A stretch of DNA of 64,000 bases from Streptomyces sp. AP-93 (GCF_022808175.1 NZ_JALGBX010000026.1:62001-126000); one strand, 5' to 3'; counted from the first letter of the stretch, positions 33,563 through 44,456 are shown. Program-made: numbers and translations. Notes: a model not told the origin generated them from the letters alone.

Positions 33563-35337
33563 ACCGCCGCCTTGAAGGGAACGCGCTCCGCGTGTTCGCC
33601 CTTCTTGCCGATGTTGAAGGAGGACACCGGGCGGTGGTAGCCCATGACCCGGGTCCACACCTCGCACGCCGCCCCGCACGTGGGGCAGTGGGGCTGCTCC
33701 CCCGCCAGGTAGCCGTGGTCCGCGCAGATGGAGAAGGTGGGGGTCACCGTCAGGTACGGGAGCCGGAAGGTCTCCAGCGAGCGCCGGACCAGCTTGCGGC
33801 AGGCCTCGGCCGTCGGGATCCGCTCGGGGGTGTACAGGTGCAGGACGGTGCCGCCCGTGTACTTGGCCTGCAGCTCGTCCTGGCGCTCCAGCGCCTCGAA
33901 GGGGTCGTCGGTCCAGCCGACGGGCAGCTGGGAGGAGTTGGTGTAGTACGGGTTGGCGTCGGTGCCGGCCTGGAGGATGCCGGGGAAGCGGGCCCGGTCC
34001 TCCTTCGCGAAGCGGTACGTCGTGCCCTCGGCGGGGGTGGCCTCCAGGTTGTAGAGGTGGCCGGTGCTCTCCTGGAAGTCGACCATCCGGGCCCGGACCC
34101 GGTCCAGGAGGCGGACCGCGAGGGCGTGGCCCTCGGGCGCGGTGATGTCGTACGCGTCCCCGCTGAAGTTGCGGACCATTTCGTTGACGCCGTTCACGCC
34201 GATGGTGGAGAAGTGGTTGCGCAGGGTGCCCAAGTACCGCTTGGTGTAAGGGAAGAGACCGCCGTCGATGAGGTCCTGGACGGTGATCCGCTTCAGTTCG
34301 AGGCTGTCCTTGGCGAGCTCGCACAGCCGGTCCACCTCGGCCAGCAGCCGCGGCTCGTCACCCGCGTGGAGGTGCCCGAGGCGGGCGCAGTTGAGGGTGA
34401 CCACGCCGAGGGAGCCGGTCTGCTCGGCGCTGCCGAAGAGGCCGTTGCCGCGCCCCCGCAGCTCGGTCAGGTCGAGCTGGAGCCGGCAGCACATGGAGCG
34501 GATCATGTTCGGTTCGAGCTCGGAGTTGATGAAGTTCTGGAAGTACGGGAGCCCGTACTTGGCGGTCATCGCGAAGAGCCGCTCGGCGTTCTCGCTCTCC
34601 CAGGGGAAGTCCCGGGTGATGTTGTAGGTGGGGATGGGGAAGGTGAACACCCGGCCGGTGGCGTCGCCTTCCGTCATCACCTCGATGTACGCCCGGTTGA
34701 TCATGTCCATCTCGGCCTGGAGCTCGCCGTAGGTGAAACCGGTCTCCTCCCCCGCGACCACGGGGATCTGCTCGCGCAGGTCCTCGGGGCAGGTCCAGTC
34801 GAAGGTGAGGTTGGTGAAGGGGGTCTGGGTGCCCCAGCGCGAGGGCACGTTCAGGTTGTGCACGAGCTCCTGGACGCACTGCCTGACCTGGGCGTACGTC
34901 ATCGAGTCGAGGCGGACGTAGGGCGCGAGGTACGTGTCGAAGGAGGAGAAGGCCTGGGCGCCCGCCCATTCGTTCTGCAGGGTGCCGAGGAAGTTCACGA
35001 TCTGGCCGACGGCCGAGGACAGGTGCTTCGCCGGGGCGGAGTCGATCTGTCCGGGGACTCCGCCCAAGCCCTCGGTCAGCAGGGTGCGCAGGGACCAGCC
35101 GGCGCAGTAGCCGCAGAGCATGTCCAGGTCGTGGATGTGGAGGTCGCCCTCGCGGTGGGCGCGGGCCACGGCGGCGGGATAGACCTGTTCCAGCCAGTAG
35201 TTCGCGGTGACCTTGCCGGCGGTGTTCAGGATGAGCCCGCCGAGCGAGTAGCCCTGGTTGGCGTTGGCGTTCACCCGCCAGTCCCGGCGGTCCAGGTATT
35301 CGGTCACGGTCTCTACGGCATCAATGACAGCAGTCAC
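33559..35337 (-). CDS. nrdD: class III (anaerobic) ribonucleoside-triphosphate reductase
   Basis: 592 aa from a GTG at 35337 with GGGAGGG 5 nt upstream. The glycyl-radical site is in the C-terminal WTRVMGYHRPVSSFNIGKKG (Gly566), preceded by a four-Cys zinc site (ICADHGYL and PHCPTCGAAC). N-terminal NANANQGYSLGGLILNTAG and HIHDLDMLCGYCAGWSLRTL match NrdD. It makes deoxynucleotides without oxygen, activated by NrdG. Upstream lie an adenosylcobalamin riboswitch and tandem NrdR boxes, so it is controlled by cobalamin and nucleotide supply. A usual ATP-cone is not seen at the N-terminus, so allosteric activity control may be absent. Confidence 0.95.
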   Translation of the reverse strand: MTAVIDAVETVTEYLDRRDWRVNANANQGYSLGGLILNTAGKVTANYWLEQVYPAAVARAHREGDLHIHDLDMLCGYCAGWSLRTLLTEGLGGVPGQIDSAPAKHLSSAVGQIVNFLGTLQNEWAGAQAFSSFDTYLAPYVRLDSMTYAQVRQCVQELVHNLNVPSRWGTQTPFTNLTFDWTCPEDLREQIPVVAGEETGFTYGELQAEMDMINRAYIEVMTEGDATGRVFTFPIPTYNITRDFPWESENAERLFAMTAKYGLPYFQNFINSELEPNMIRSMCCRLQLDLTELRGRGNGLFGSAEQTGSLGVVTLNCARLGHLHAGDEPRLLAEVDRLCELAKDSLELKRITVQDLIDGGLFPYTKRYLGTLRNHFSTIGVNGVNEMVRNFSGDAYDITAPEGHALAVRLLDRVRARMVDFQESTGHLYNLEATPAEGTTYRFAKEDRARFPGILQAGTDANPYYTNSSQLPVGWTDDPFEALERQDELQAKYTGGTVLHLYTPERIPTAEACRKLVRRSLETFRLPYLTVTPTFSICADHGYLAGEQPHCPTCGAACEVWTRVMGYHRPVSSFNIGKKGEHAERVPFKAAV

Positions 35338-35389
35338 GGCGGCCCTCCCACGAGGCTCGGCACGGAAGAATGGCGGGCTCTTCTGAAAG

Positions 35390-35495
35390 CCCGTGCCGGC
35401 AGGTGTCGGACTCGTCCGCCGTGGCGGATTCACCGTTGCGGGGCAGTCCCGGATTCCCACCGGGTTCCCTGTTGCCTCGGTCGGGGGAAGCCCCG
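35390..35495 (-). ncRNA. adenosylcobalamin riboswitch of nrdDG
   Basis: On the minus strand the conserved core reads GGAACCCGGTGGGAATCCGG, then GACTGCCCCGCAACGGTGA, and the B12 box AGTCCGACACCTGCC, in the right order over about 100 nt; this is the compact actinobacterial form. Downstream (35358-35393) the RNA can fold as GGGCTTTCAGAAGAGCCC or pair CCGTGCCG with CGGCACGG; these share bases and exclude each other, a plausible expression platform next to the nrdD ribosome-binding site. With cobalamin bound it should shut off nrdDG, when a B12-dependent class II enzyme can take over. Confidence 0.88.
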
Positions 35496-35512
35496 CCGAA
35501 CCGGCGAGGCCA

Positions 35513-35561
35513 ACACTACATATAGATGTGACGGCGGAGCACCACCACTACATATGGGGTG
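35513..35561 (-). promoter_or_regulatory. tandem NrdR boxes
   Basis: ACACTACATATAGATGTG at 35513-35530 and ACCACTACATATGGGGTG at 35544-35561 both fit the NrdR box (ACACWATATATWGTGT-like, core CTACATAT), with centres 31 bp apart, i.e. three helical turns. They lie just upstream of the riboswitch, in promoter position for nrdDG. NrdR is the ATP/dATP-sensing repressor of ribonucleotide reductase genes. Confidence 0.85.
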
Positions 35562-35622
35562 ACGAAGGTCCCGCACCCAGGGACTTCGTCCCCTGCGGAG
35601 CAGCGGCCGGAGCCCTGCGGAC

Positions 35623-37338
35623 TCAGCTCCGGCCGCTGGTGGCGGCCTGGTACTGGAGGTCCTGGACCTCCACCGTGCGGTCCACCCGGTGCCGCAGCTC
35701 CACCCGGGCCCCGGCCCGGCCGTCCCGCACCACGGCCGCCGAGCCGGCGCCCGGCCTCAGGGGCAGCAGCTCGGAGTGGACCCCGGCCGGGGCCGCGTGC
35801 GCGTCCTCGGCCGCCCCCACGGCCGTACGGATGCTCGCGGGCGCGGTCAGGAAGCTCAGCACCTCCACCGTGTCCCGGGCCGCGGCGCTGCCGCCCCGCA
35901 GCGACATCACGAGGGACTGGCCGCCGCTCGGGTCGGCGGCGGCGAACTGGGTGCGCGAGCTCAGGTACAGCGTGTCCCGGACGATCTTCGGCCAGCCGCC
36001 CGTCTTGAACCGGGTGAGGTAGTACGAGGAAAGGTCCAGGTAGGCGTGGCCGTTGTGCAGGGAGGGCGCGAACTGGCTGCCCTCGCTGTAGTCGTTCCAG
36101 GTGGTGAGCTGGACCCAGTCGGCCCCGTCCTCGATGGCGCGGTTCCATGTGGCGCGCAGGGTCGCGGTGTTGCCCGCCTCGTCGTAGATGCCCTGGTTGG
36201 GGCGGGCGTCCTGGACGGATACGGGCTGCATCCAGATCTTGCCCGCGGCGTGGGCGCGCCGCACGTCGCGCGTGGAGCTCTCCTGGCCGACGTAGCTGCG
36301 GCTGCCCCACTCGGAGAATCCGTAGCTGATGGGCTCGAAGGCGCCGCTGTGCGCGCCGAAGTCGAGGAAGAGCGGGACGAAGGCGGTACGGATGCCGTGG
36401 CGGGACTTCAGGACGTCCATGACCCGGGTCCACCAGGCGACGCTCTTCTCCTCCGCCTTGAACGGCGAGACGACCAGCCGTCCGTCGGGGAGCCGGTGGG
36501 CGGCCGGGGACTTGCCGAGTTCCGCGAGGAGGTCGGCGAGCACGGCCGGGTCGTCGGTGCCCAGGGAGGTCATGTCCGGCATCAGCATGACCTTGAAGGC
36601 CGGGTCCACCGAACGGGCCGCCTCCATCAGGAGGTTGCAGCGTTCGAGGTTCTTGCCGGAGAGGGAGAGCAGGTCGAGGGTGAATCCGTCGATGCCGGCG
36701 GCACGGGCCGTGCGGACCTCCTGCTGGAGGTTGGCGAGCTCCCAGTTCCCGGTGCGGGGCGGGACGGGCAGCGGCCGGTCGCGCAGCAGGCCGCCGTAGC
36801 GCGCGTGCTTGCCGTTCTCGCCGTCCGGCTTCAGGTAGTTGCGGGTGTAGTAGTCGACCTCGGCGTCCGCGTTGTCCAGGGAGAGCGGGTACGGGGTGAA
36901 GTAGTGGGCGAAGACCAGCTTCTTGCCGGCGGCGCCGGAGCGCAGGGCGGCCGGCTGCGGCAGGTCGAAGGGCAGGGCTCCGGTGGGGCGCGCTCCGCCG
37001 TCCGTACCGGAGCCCTGGGGCTTCGGGTCCGGGGCCCGCCCGCCCGGGCTCTGCGGGGCGGTGGCGCCCGGGGCGGAGGCGGTGGGGCCGGTGGTGGTGG
37101 GCGCGGGGCTGTCGCCGGGGGTCCCGGGCAGCGTGCCGGCCGGGACGGGTCCCGAGCGGGTCCGTGCGTCCGCGACGGTACGGGGCTCCCAGGCGATGCC
37201 CGTCGCGGCGAGGACGCCCACGAGGAGGAAGGCGGACAGGAGGAGGCTCAGCAGGGGTCTCCGACGCCGGAAGCCCGCACGGCGCCGGTGCGACGCGGGT
37301 CTCGTGCCCCGCCCTGCCCGACGTCGGTCCGCACTCAT
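35623..37338 (-). CDS. secreted GH71-type glucanase
   Basis: 571 aa from the ATG at 37338 with GGGAGGGG 5 nt upstream. The N-terminus has an Arg-rich stretch, a hydrophobic segment (LLSLLLSAFLLVGVLAATGI, about residues 28-47) and a Pro/Thr/Gly-rich linker to about residue 125, so it is membrane-anchored or secreted. The catalytic part (KLVFAHYFTPYPLSLDNADA, AAGIDGFTLDLLSL, LFLDFGAHSGAF, QLTTWNDYSEGSQF) matches glycoside hydrolase family 71, alpha-1,3-glucanases. The C-terminal 110 residues form a beta domain. It stands alone upstream of the nrdDG control region. Confidence 0.85.
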   Translation of the reverse strand: MSADRRRAGRGTRPASHRRRAGFRRRRPLLSLLLSAFLLVGVLAATGIAWEPRTVADARTRSGPVPAGTLPGTPGDSPAPTTTGPTASAPGATAPQSPGGRAPDPKPQGSGTDGGARPTGALPFDLPQPAALRSGAAGKKLVFAHYFTPYPLSLDNADAEVDYYTRNYLKPDGENGKHARYGGLLRDRPLPVPPRTGNWELANLQQEVRTARAAGIDGFTLDLLSLSGKNLERCNLLMEAARSVDPAFKVMLMPDMTSLGTDDPAVLADLLAELGKSPAAHRLPDGRLVVSPFKAEEKSVAWWTRVMDVLKSRHGIRTAFVPLFLDFGAHSGAFEPISYGFSEWGSRSYVGQESSTRDVRRAHAAGKIWMQPVSVQDARPNQGIYDEAGNTATLRATWNRAIEDGADWVQLTTWNDYSEGSQFAPSLHNGHAYLDLSSYYLTRFKTGGWPKIVRDTLYLSSRTQFAAADPSGGQSLVMSLRGGSAAARDTVEVLSFLTAPASIRTAVGAAEDAHAAPAGVHSELLPLRPGAGSAAVVRDGRAGARVELRHRVDRTVEVQDLQYQAATSGRS

Positions 37339-37691
37339 CCTGACCCCTCCCCCGAATATGCCCGCGCCATGCCCGCACATCGGGCGGCACAGCAGAAGTA
37401 CAGCGGATTCCGGGCCCCCGGACAACTGTTCTCCGGGGCGGCTGCGAGCGGGCCGCGGGGCGAATGCGGGGCTACGGGCGTCCCGCCTGCGACGGGAGCC
37501 TCAGCCCACGGGCTCCGCGTCATTGGACAAAGGCACGCCACCTGTACAACTGCTGCGATCACCGGGCGCCACGGGCGATTCACCGGAATAGGGAATTCCC
37601 CTGGCCTTTCGAAGAAAGTGGCGCATAATCGTCTTCATGCGGCTTGAAACTACCCTCTTGCCGCGGATGGTCACGTATGCAGGGGGGCATC
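37339..37691. other. 353-bp divergent intergenic region
   Basis: It lies between the divergent GH71 gene and the NTPase-like gene. The left half is GC-rich without a clear feature; the right half (about 37575-37660) is richer in A+T and contains the palindrome GGGAATTCCC at about 37590, probably promoter sequence. No gene is seen. Confidence 0.45.
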
Positions 37692-38156
37692 GTGCCGATG
37701 AGGGAATCCAGAGGCGCCGGTAGTACGTTCCCGGCGACCTCCGCGGAGCTGTCCCGTCTTTTCACCGCCGTGCGGCGGGGCAAAGTGCTGACCGTCACAG
37801 GACGGTTCCGCGAGCCCCGGAGCCTGCTCGTGCGGGAGATCGGGCGACGGCTCGCGTCCAATTTCTACGACGGCGTGGCCGTGGTGTCCATGGACCAGCG
37901 GTTCGGAGTCCGGGACCTGACCGCCGCGCTGGGCTGCGTACCGGGCATGCCGTTCCTGCCGTGCGGCACGTCGAACGCCGCCGCGTCGTGGCTGGCGGAG
38001 CGCGACATGCTGCTCGTACTCGACGGCTGCGAACACCTCGCGTCCGAGGCCCTGGACTGGCTGCGCGAACTGCTCGCCGTGGCTCCCGGACTGCGGATCC
38101 TGGCCGCCGGACGCGACCCGCTGGCCTTCGCACCAGAGCAGGTGCACCCACTGTGA
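37692..38156 (+). CDS. lone NTPase domain with degenerate P-loop
   Basis: 154 aa from a GTG at 37692 (AGGGGGG just upstream; ATG at 37677 or 37698 are alternatives). It looks like the N-terminal half of the NB-ARC/LuxR-type ATPases of Streptomyces regulators: VLTVTGRFREPRSLLVREIG where GPGGVGKT would be expected, MLLVLDGCEHLASEALDWLR matching the Walker B LLVLDNCEHL, and the sensor segment LRILAAGRDPLAFAPEQVH. The Walker A Gly/Lys residues are gone, so ATP hydrolysis is unlikely. The usual downstream TPR and DNA-binding parts are absent; the frame stops before them. It may be a regulator fragment or a decoy subunit. Confidence 0.6.
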   Translation: MPMRESRGAGSTFPATSAELSRLFTAVRRGKVLTVTGRFREPRSLLVREIGRRLASNFYDGVAVVSMDQRFGVRDLTAALGCVPGMPFLPCGTSNAAASWLAERDMLLVLDGCEHLASEALDWLRELLAVAPGLRILAAGRDPLAFAPEQVHPL

Positions 38157-38200
38157 CCAGGTACGTAGACGGGTCCGCCATAAACGGGTCCGCCGCGAAC

Positions 38201-38240
38201 GGGTCCGCCCCGGTCGGCGACTGCCGACCGGGGCGGACCC
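38201..38240. terminator. 18-bp perfect hairpin, bidirectional terminator
   Basis: GGGTCCGCCCCGGTCGGC (38201-38218), loop GACT, and GCCGACCGGGGCGGACCC (38223-38240) form an 18-bp perfect stem between the convergent NTPase-like gene and icd. The preceding GGGTCCGCC is repeated three times at 15-bp spacing (38171, 38186, 38201). Confidence 0.75.
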
Positions 38241-38280
38241 GTGGAAGCGGTGGAGGCGGTGGGCCTCAGCCCCGCGGACT

Positions 38281-40500
<2,220 letters not shown>

Positions 40501-40673
40501 CGGATGCTCCGCTCCACAGTCTGCGTCTCTCGTCTGCAACATTGCTCGACATCAAGATATCTCGTGATCGGGCCGGTCTGGACAGCCCCCCGACGCAAGC
40601 CCGTACGAGACACGCGTCACGCTCGATGGCCGGGGCCGCCCGGGCCCGCCCGGTCGGCCCCGGAACGGCGAAA

Positions 40674-40706
40674 GCGCCGCCACCGGCTGCTTTCAGCCGG
40701 GGCGAC
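40674..40706 (-). terminator. probable terminator of DUF805 gene
   Basis: CCGGCTG (40683-40689), loop CTTT, CAGCCGG (40694-40700) form a 7-bp stem that can extend through GCCGCC/GGCG with a bulge. It lies past the end of the minus-strand DUF805 gene. Confidence 0.5.
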
Positions 40707-40734
40707 GCTCGGGCACTACCGCTTACGGACCTGC

Positions 40735-41088
40735 TCAGGCGTGGACGGCCTTCGGGCTCGGGCCGTACTGGTTCGGGTTCGGGTGGCCCTCGGTGGCCAT
40801 CAGGACGATCGCCCAGATCCAGCCGACGAGCGGGATGAAGGCGACGAGGATGAACCAGCCGGACTTGCCCTGGTCGTGCAGGCGGCGGACGGAGACTCCG
40901 AGGTTCGGCAGGAAGGTGGCCAGCGCGTAGATCAGGTAGAGCAGCGGGGAGGTGGTGAGGACCGCGTCGAGGATGGCGACGATGATCAGCGCGGCGGTGT
41001 TGAAGAGGAAGAACATCCAGAACTCCTGGCGGCGCGCGCGGCCGGAGAAGTCGACGTACTTCTTCAGAACATCGGTGTAGTAGTGCAT
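40735..41088 (-). CDS. DUF805 membrane protein
   Basis: 117 aa from the ATG at 41088 with GGGGGG upstream. The motif YVDFSGRARRQEFWMFFLFN near the start and NLGVSVRRLHDQGKSGWFIL near residue 70 define DUF805, with three to four hydrophobic helices. The family's role is unknown; members are small inner-membrane proteins. The C-terminus HPNPNQYGPSPK is typical of the actinomycete members. It stands alone between icd and the epimerase gene. Confidence 0.92.
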   Translation of the reverse strand: MHYYTDVLKKYVDFSGRARRQEFWMFFLFNTAALIIVAILDAVLTTSPLLYLIYALATFLPNLGVSVRRLHDQGKSGWFILVAFIPLVGWIWAIVLMATEGHPNPNQYGPSPKAVHA

Positions 41089-41362
41089 GAGTCCCCCCAA
41101 GAGACGCTGTGTCGGCCGGTCCCCGATGGAGCGAGCCGGGGCAGAACTTATGCCTCGCTTACCTCGCGGTCAAGCCACTTGACGCGGCACCAAAAGGGTT
41201 ACTTTTCGCCGCTCGACGGCTCAAACACACCGGCACCGGGCGCAACATGGGACCCTCTGCCCCCGTTCCGTCACCACCCGTGACGAAATGACCTGACGGA
41301 AGTCTTACGGCGGGGCGTGGGAGCCCCCCCTGCGACCCCCCGAAGTCCGTAACGTCCCGGTC

Positions 41363-42367
41363 ATGCGCGTACTCGTCACCGGCGGATCCGGATTCATCGG
41401 CTCCCACATCGTTACCACTCTGCGTCTCCACGGCCACGATCCCCTCGTCCTGGACCTCGTCCCCCCGGCGGACGACACCGAGTTCGTACGGGCCGACGTC
41501 CGCGACGCCGAGGCCGTACGCAGCGCCCTGCGCGGGGTGGACTCCGTCTGCCACCAGGCCGCGATGGTCGGCCTCGGCAAGGACTTCGCGGACGCGCCGG
41601 CGTACGTCTCCCACAACGACCTCGGCACGGCGGTGCTGCTGGCCGCGATGGCGGAGGGCGGGGTCCGGGACCTGGTCCTCGCCGGCTCGATGGTGGTCTA
41701 CGGGGAGGGCCGGTACGAGTGCCCGCGCCACGGGGTGGTCCGCCCGGGCCCGCGCCGCGCCGCCGACCTGGCCGCCGGCCGCTTCGAACCGCACTGCCCC
41801 GTCTGCGACTCGGAGCTGACACCGGGGCTGGTCGCCGAGGACGCGCCGACGGATCCCCGCAACGTGTACGCGACCACGAAACTGGCCCAGGAGCACCTGG
41901 CGGCCTCCTGGGCGCGGTGCTTCAACAGCCGGGCGGTGTCGCTGCGCTACCACAACGTGTACGGCCCGGGGATGCCGCGCGACACCCCGTACGCGGGGGT
42001 GGCCTCCTTCTTCCGCTCCTCGCTGGCGCGGGGCGAGGCCCCGCAGGTGTACGAGGACGGCGGCCAGCGGCGGGACTTCGTCCACGTGACGGACGTCGCG
42101 GAGGCCAACGCCCTGGCCCTGGAGGCCTCGACGCCGCTCGGCGCGTGCACCGCGTACAACACCGGCAGCGGAACCCCGCACACCGTCGGCGAGATGGCCA
42201 CCGCCCTGGCCACGGCCCACGGCGGCCCCGCCCCCGTCATCACGGGCGAGTTCCGCCTGGGCGACGTCCGCCACATCACGGCCGACTCCCACCGCCTGCG
42301 CACGGACCTGGGCTGGCGCCCCGAAGTCGAGTTCACGCAGGGCATGACGGACTTCGCGCACGCATAA
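41363..42367 (+). CDS. NAD-dependent sugar epimerase (SDR)
   Basis: 334 aa. Rossmann motif TGGSGFIGSH at residues 7-16, YATTKLAQEH-type YxxxK (NVYATTKLAQE) and RYHNVYGPGMPRDT mark an extended SDR of the UDP-glucose 4-epimerase/dTDP-rhamnose 4-epimerase group. An insert near residues 115-155 carries CPRH and HCPVC, a possible zinc ribbon seen in some dTDP-L-rhamnose 4-epimerase-like proteins. The substrate is inferred only. It precedes the two-component/glycosyltransferase cluster and may supply an activated sugar to it, but it is transcribed toward the sensor kinase gene end and separated by repeats. Confidence 0.88.
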   Translation: MRVLVTGGSGFIGSHIVTTLRLHGHDPLVLDLVPPADDTEFVRADVRDAEAVRSALRGVDSVCHQAAMVGLGKDFADAPAYVSHNDLGTAVLLAAMAEGGVRDLVLAGSMVVYGEGRYECPRHGVVRPGPRRAADLAAGRFEPHCPVCDSELTPGLVAEDAPTDPRNVYATTKLAQEHLAASWARCFNSRAVSLRYHNVYGPGMPRDTPYAGVASFFRSSLARGEAPQVYEDGGQRRDFVHVTDVAEANALALEASTPLGACTAYNTGSGTPHTVGEMATALATAHGGPAPVITGEFRLGDVRHITADSHRLRTDLGWRPEVEFTQGMTDFAHA

Positions 42368-42370
42368 ATC

Positions 42371-42503
42371 AGCCCCGCCGGCGTTTGAGGCGCGGGGGTC
42401 CGGGGGCGGCGCCCCTGGCAACGGCGCCGCACCCACCCACGGCCGGGACCACATCCAGCCCCGCCGGCGTTTGAGGCGCAGGGGCCCGGGGCAGCGCCCC
42501 AGG
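42371..42503. repeat. two copies of a Streptomyces intergenic repeat
   Basis: CAGCCCCGCCGGCGTTTGAG followed by GCG and a GGGG-rich hairpin occurs at about 42370-42420 and again at 42456-42503, in the same orientation. I recognise this sequence as very common between Streptomyces genes. Each copy ends in a GC-rich inverted repeat that may act as a terminator for the convergent epimerase and sensor kinase genes. Confidence 0.75.
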
Positions 42504-42513
42504 AGTCCCGGCC

Positions 42514-43659
42514 TCAGGCCGACACCGGCAGGGTCACCTCGAACCGGCACCCCCCGGGAACGTTCCGCACCGCCGCCCGCCCCGCATGCGCCTCCACGAT
42601 GCCCCGTACGATCGCCAGCCCCAGCCCCGCCCCCGCCGGAGGCGCCGGCACCGACGCCACCCCCGCCGGAGGCGTCCGCGCCGGGGTGCCCCGCCAGCCC
42701 GTGTCGAAGACCCGCGGCAGGTCCTCCGGCGGGATCCCGCCGCAGCCGTCCGTCACGGAGACGACCACCGCTCCCCCGTCCGCCCGTACGGAGGCCGCGA
42801 TCGCCACCGTGCCGTCCACCGGCGTGTGCCGGATCGCGTTGATCAGCAGGTTGGCCAGGACCCGGGTCATCTCCTTGCCGTCCACCTCCACCGGCACCCG
42901 GTCCACCGCTGCGCCGTCGAGCCGCACCCCGCGCTCCCGCGCCAGCGGGTGCACCCCGGACAGCGCGTCGCCGACCAGGTCGTACACGGACATCCGGCTC
43001 GGGCTCAGCGCCAGCGCCCCCGCGTGGATGCGGGACAGTTCGAAGAGGTCACCGACCATGGAGTTCAGCCGGTCCACCTCGGTGCGGATCTGCCGGTGGT
43101 ACCGCGCCGGATCCTCCGCCATGCCGTCCTCCAGCGCCTCGGACATCGCCCGCAGCCCCGCCAGCGGGGTCCGCAGATCGTGCGAGATCCAGGCCACCAG
43201 CTCCCGTCGCGAGGTCTCGAGCGCCCGCTCCCGTTCCCGGGACACCGCGAGCTTCTCGCTCGTCGCCGCCAACTCGCGTGACAGCGAGGCCAGTTCCGCG
43301 GTCGCCAACCCCGGAGGCGCAGCGAAGCTGCCCCCGTCACCGAAGTCCCGCGCGGCCAGCGAGAGTTCCCGGCTGCGGGCCACCACCCACCGCCCCAGCA
43401 GCAGCGCCACGGCCAGCGAGACCACCGCCGCCATCGCCACGACCAGGGTGACCACCCCGAGGTCGTGCCGGGACAGGAACATCGCCTGGGCCACGGCGAG
43501 CGTCCCGGCCAGCATCGCGGTGACCGTCACGGCGGCGATCACGGTCAGGGACACCGCCACCGACCGGTGCCGCACCAGCCTCAGCACGAGCGCGCCGACG
43601 GCGCCCGCGCACACGGCCCCGCCGAACGCGAACAGCGCGATGAGCAGTATGTCCTTCAT
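42514..43659 (-). CDS. sensor histidine kinase
   Basis: 381 aa from the ATG at 43659, overlapping the response regulator stop (ATGA). Hydrophobic segments at residues about 4-25, 35-62 and 66-92 place it in the membrane with little external sequence; a HAMP-like stretch follows. The H-box is ELVAWISHDLRTPLAGLRAM with His160, the N-box LANLLINAIRHTP, and G1/G2 boxes VTDGCGGIPPEDL and GAGLGLAIVRG. It phosphorylates the regulator encoded upstream. The near absence of an external sensor suggests it senses the membrane itself. Confidence 0.93.
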   Translation of the reverse strand: MKDILLIALFAFGGAVCAGAVGALVLRLVRHRSVAVSLTVIAAVTVTAMLAGTLAVAQAMFLSRHDLGVVTLVVAMAAVVSLAVALLLGRWVVARSRELSLAARDFGDGGSFAAPPGLATAELASLSRELAATSEKLAVSRERERALETSRRELVAWISHDLRTPLAGLRAMSEALEDGMAEDPARYHRQIRTEVDRLNSMVGDLFELSRIHAGALALSPSRMSVYDLVGDALSGVHPLARERGVRLDGAAVDRVPVEVDGKEMTRVLANLLINAIRHTPVDGTVAIAASVRADGGAVVVSVTDGCGGIPPEDLPRVFDTGWRGTPARTPPAGVASVPAPPAGAGLGLAIVRGIVEAHAGRAAVRNVPGGCRFEVTLPVSA

Positions 43660-44456
43660 GTCGCGGTCACCTCGCCCGGTTCGAAGCGGTAGCCGACGCC
43701 CCACACCGTCTGGATCAGCTTCGGCCGCCCCGGGTCCTCCTCGACCTTGGCGCGCAGGCGGCGTACGTGCACGGTCACCGTCGACAGGTCTCCGAAGTCC
43801 CAGCCCCACACCTCGCGCATCAGTTCCTCCCGGCCGTGCGCCTGGCCCGGATGCCGCAGGAAGTGCGCGAGCAGGTCGAACTCGCGGACGGTGAGCGCCA
43901 GTTCGCGTCCGCCCTTCGCGGCCCGGTGGGTGGCCGGATCGAGCGTGATCCCGGCGCCCGTGAGGCGGGCCTCCGCCGCGCCGGCCTCCGCCGCGCCGGC
44001 CCCCGCGGCGGCCGCGGCCCCGGCGGCCGCCGCGCGCCGCAGCACGGAGGTGACCCGCAGGACCAGCTCGCGCGGGCTGAACGGTTTCGTGACGTAGTCG
44101 TCGGCCCCCAGCTCCAGTCCCGCGATCCGGTCGTCCTCGTCGCCCCGCGCGGTCAGCATGATCACGGGCACCGGGCCGGCGGCGCGGAGCCTGCGGCACA
44201 CCTCCAGCCCGTCCAGACCCGGCAGCATGAGGTCCAGTACGACCAGGTCCGGCCGGATGACCCCGGCGCGGGCGAGCGCCGCCGGGCCGTCGGCGACGCT
44301 CTCCACCGTGTAGCCGGCGCGCCTCAGGTAGCCGGTGACGACCTCCGCCACCGTCGGGTCGTCGTCGACGACCAGGATCCGCGCGGGCGCCGGCTCCGTA
44401 CCGCCACCGCCACCGCCGCTGCCACTACCGCTGCTGCTCACGCCGTCACCGCTCAT
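43656..44456 (-). CDS. OmpR-family response regulator
   Basis: 266 aa from MSGDGVSSSGSGSGGGG at 44456, an unusual Gly/Ser-rich head. Receiver domain: acidic pair in ILVVDDDPTVAEVV, phospho-acceptor Asp75 in LVVLDLMLPGLDG and Lys124 in YVTKPFSPREL. An Ala-rich linker (AAAAGAAAAAGAGAAEAG) leads to a winged-helix Trans_reg_C domain (LTVREFDLLAHFLRHPGQAH to VWGVGYRFEP). First gene of the two-component operon. A 22-bp element in its intergenic region recurs in front of the oxidoreductase operon and is a candidate binding site. Confidence 0.95.
   Translation of the reverse strand: MSGDGVSSSGSGSGGGGGGTEPAPARILVVDDDPTVAEVVTGYLRRAGYTVESVADGPAALARAGVIRPDLVVLDLMLPGLDGLEVCRRLRAAGPVPVIMLTARGDEDDRIAGLELGADDYVTKPFSPRELVLRVTSVLRRAAAAGAAAAAGAGAAEAGAAEARLTGAGITLDPATHRAAKGGRELALTVREFDLLAHFLRHPGQAHGREELMREVWGWDFGDLSTVTVHVRRLRAKVEEDPGRPKLIQTVWGVGYRFEPGEVTAT

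Noticed and set aside
40550..40570. AGATATCT-centred palindrome upstream of icd considered as a regulator site
   Set aside because: Imperfect symmetry and no second copy in the window; it could be chance.
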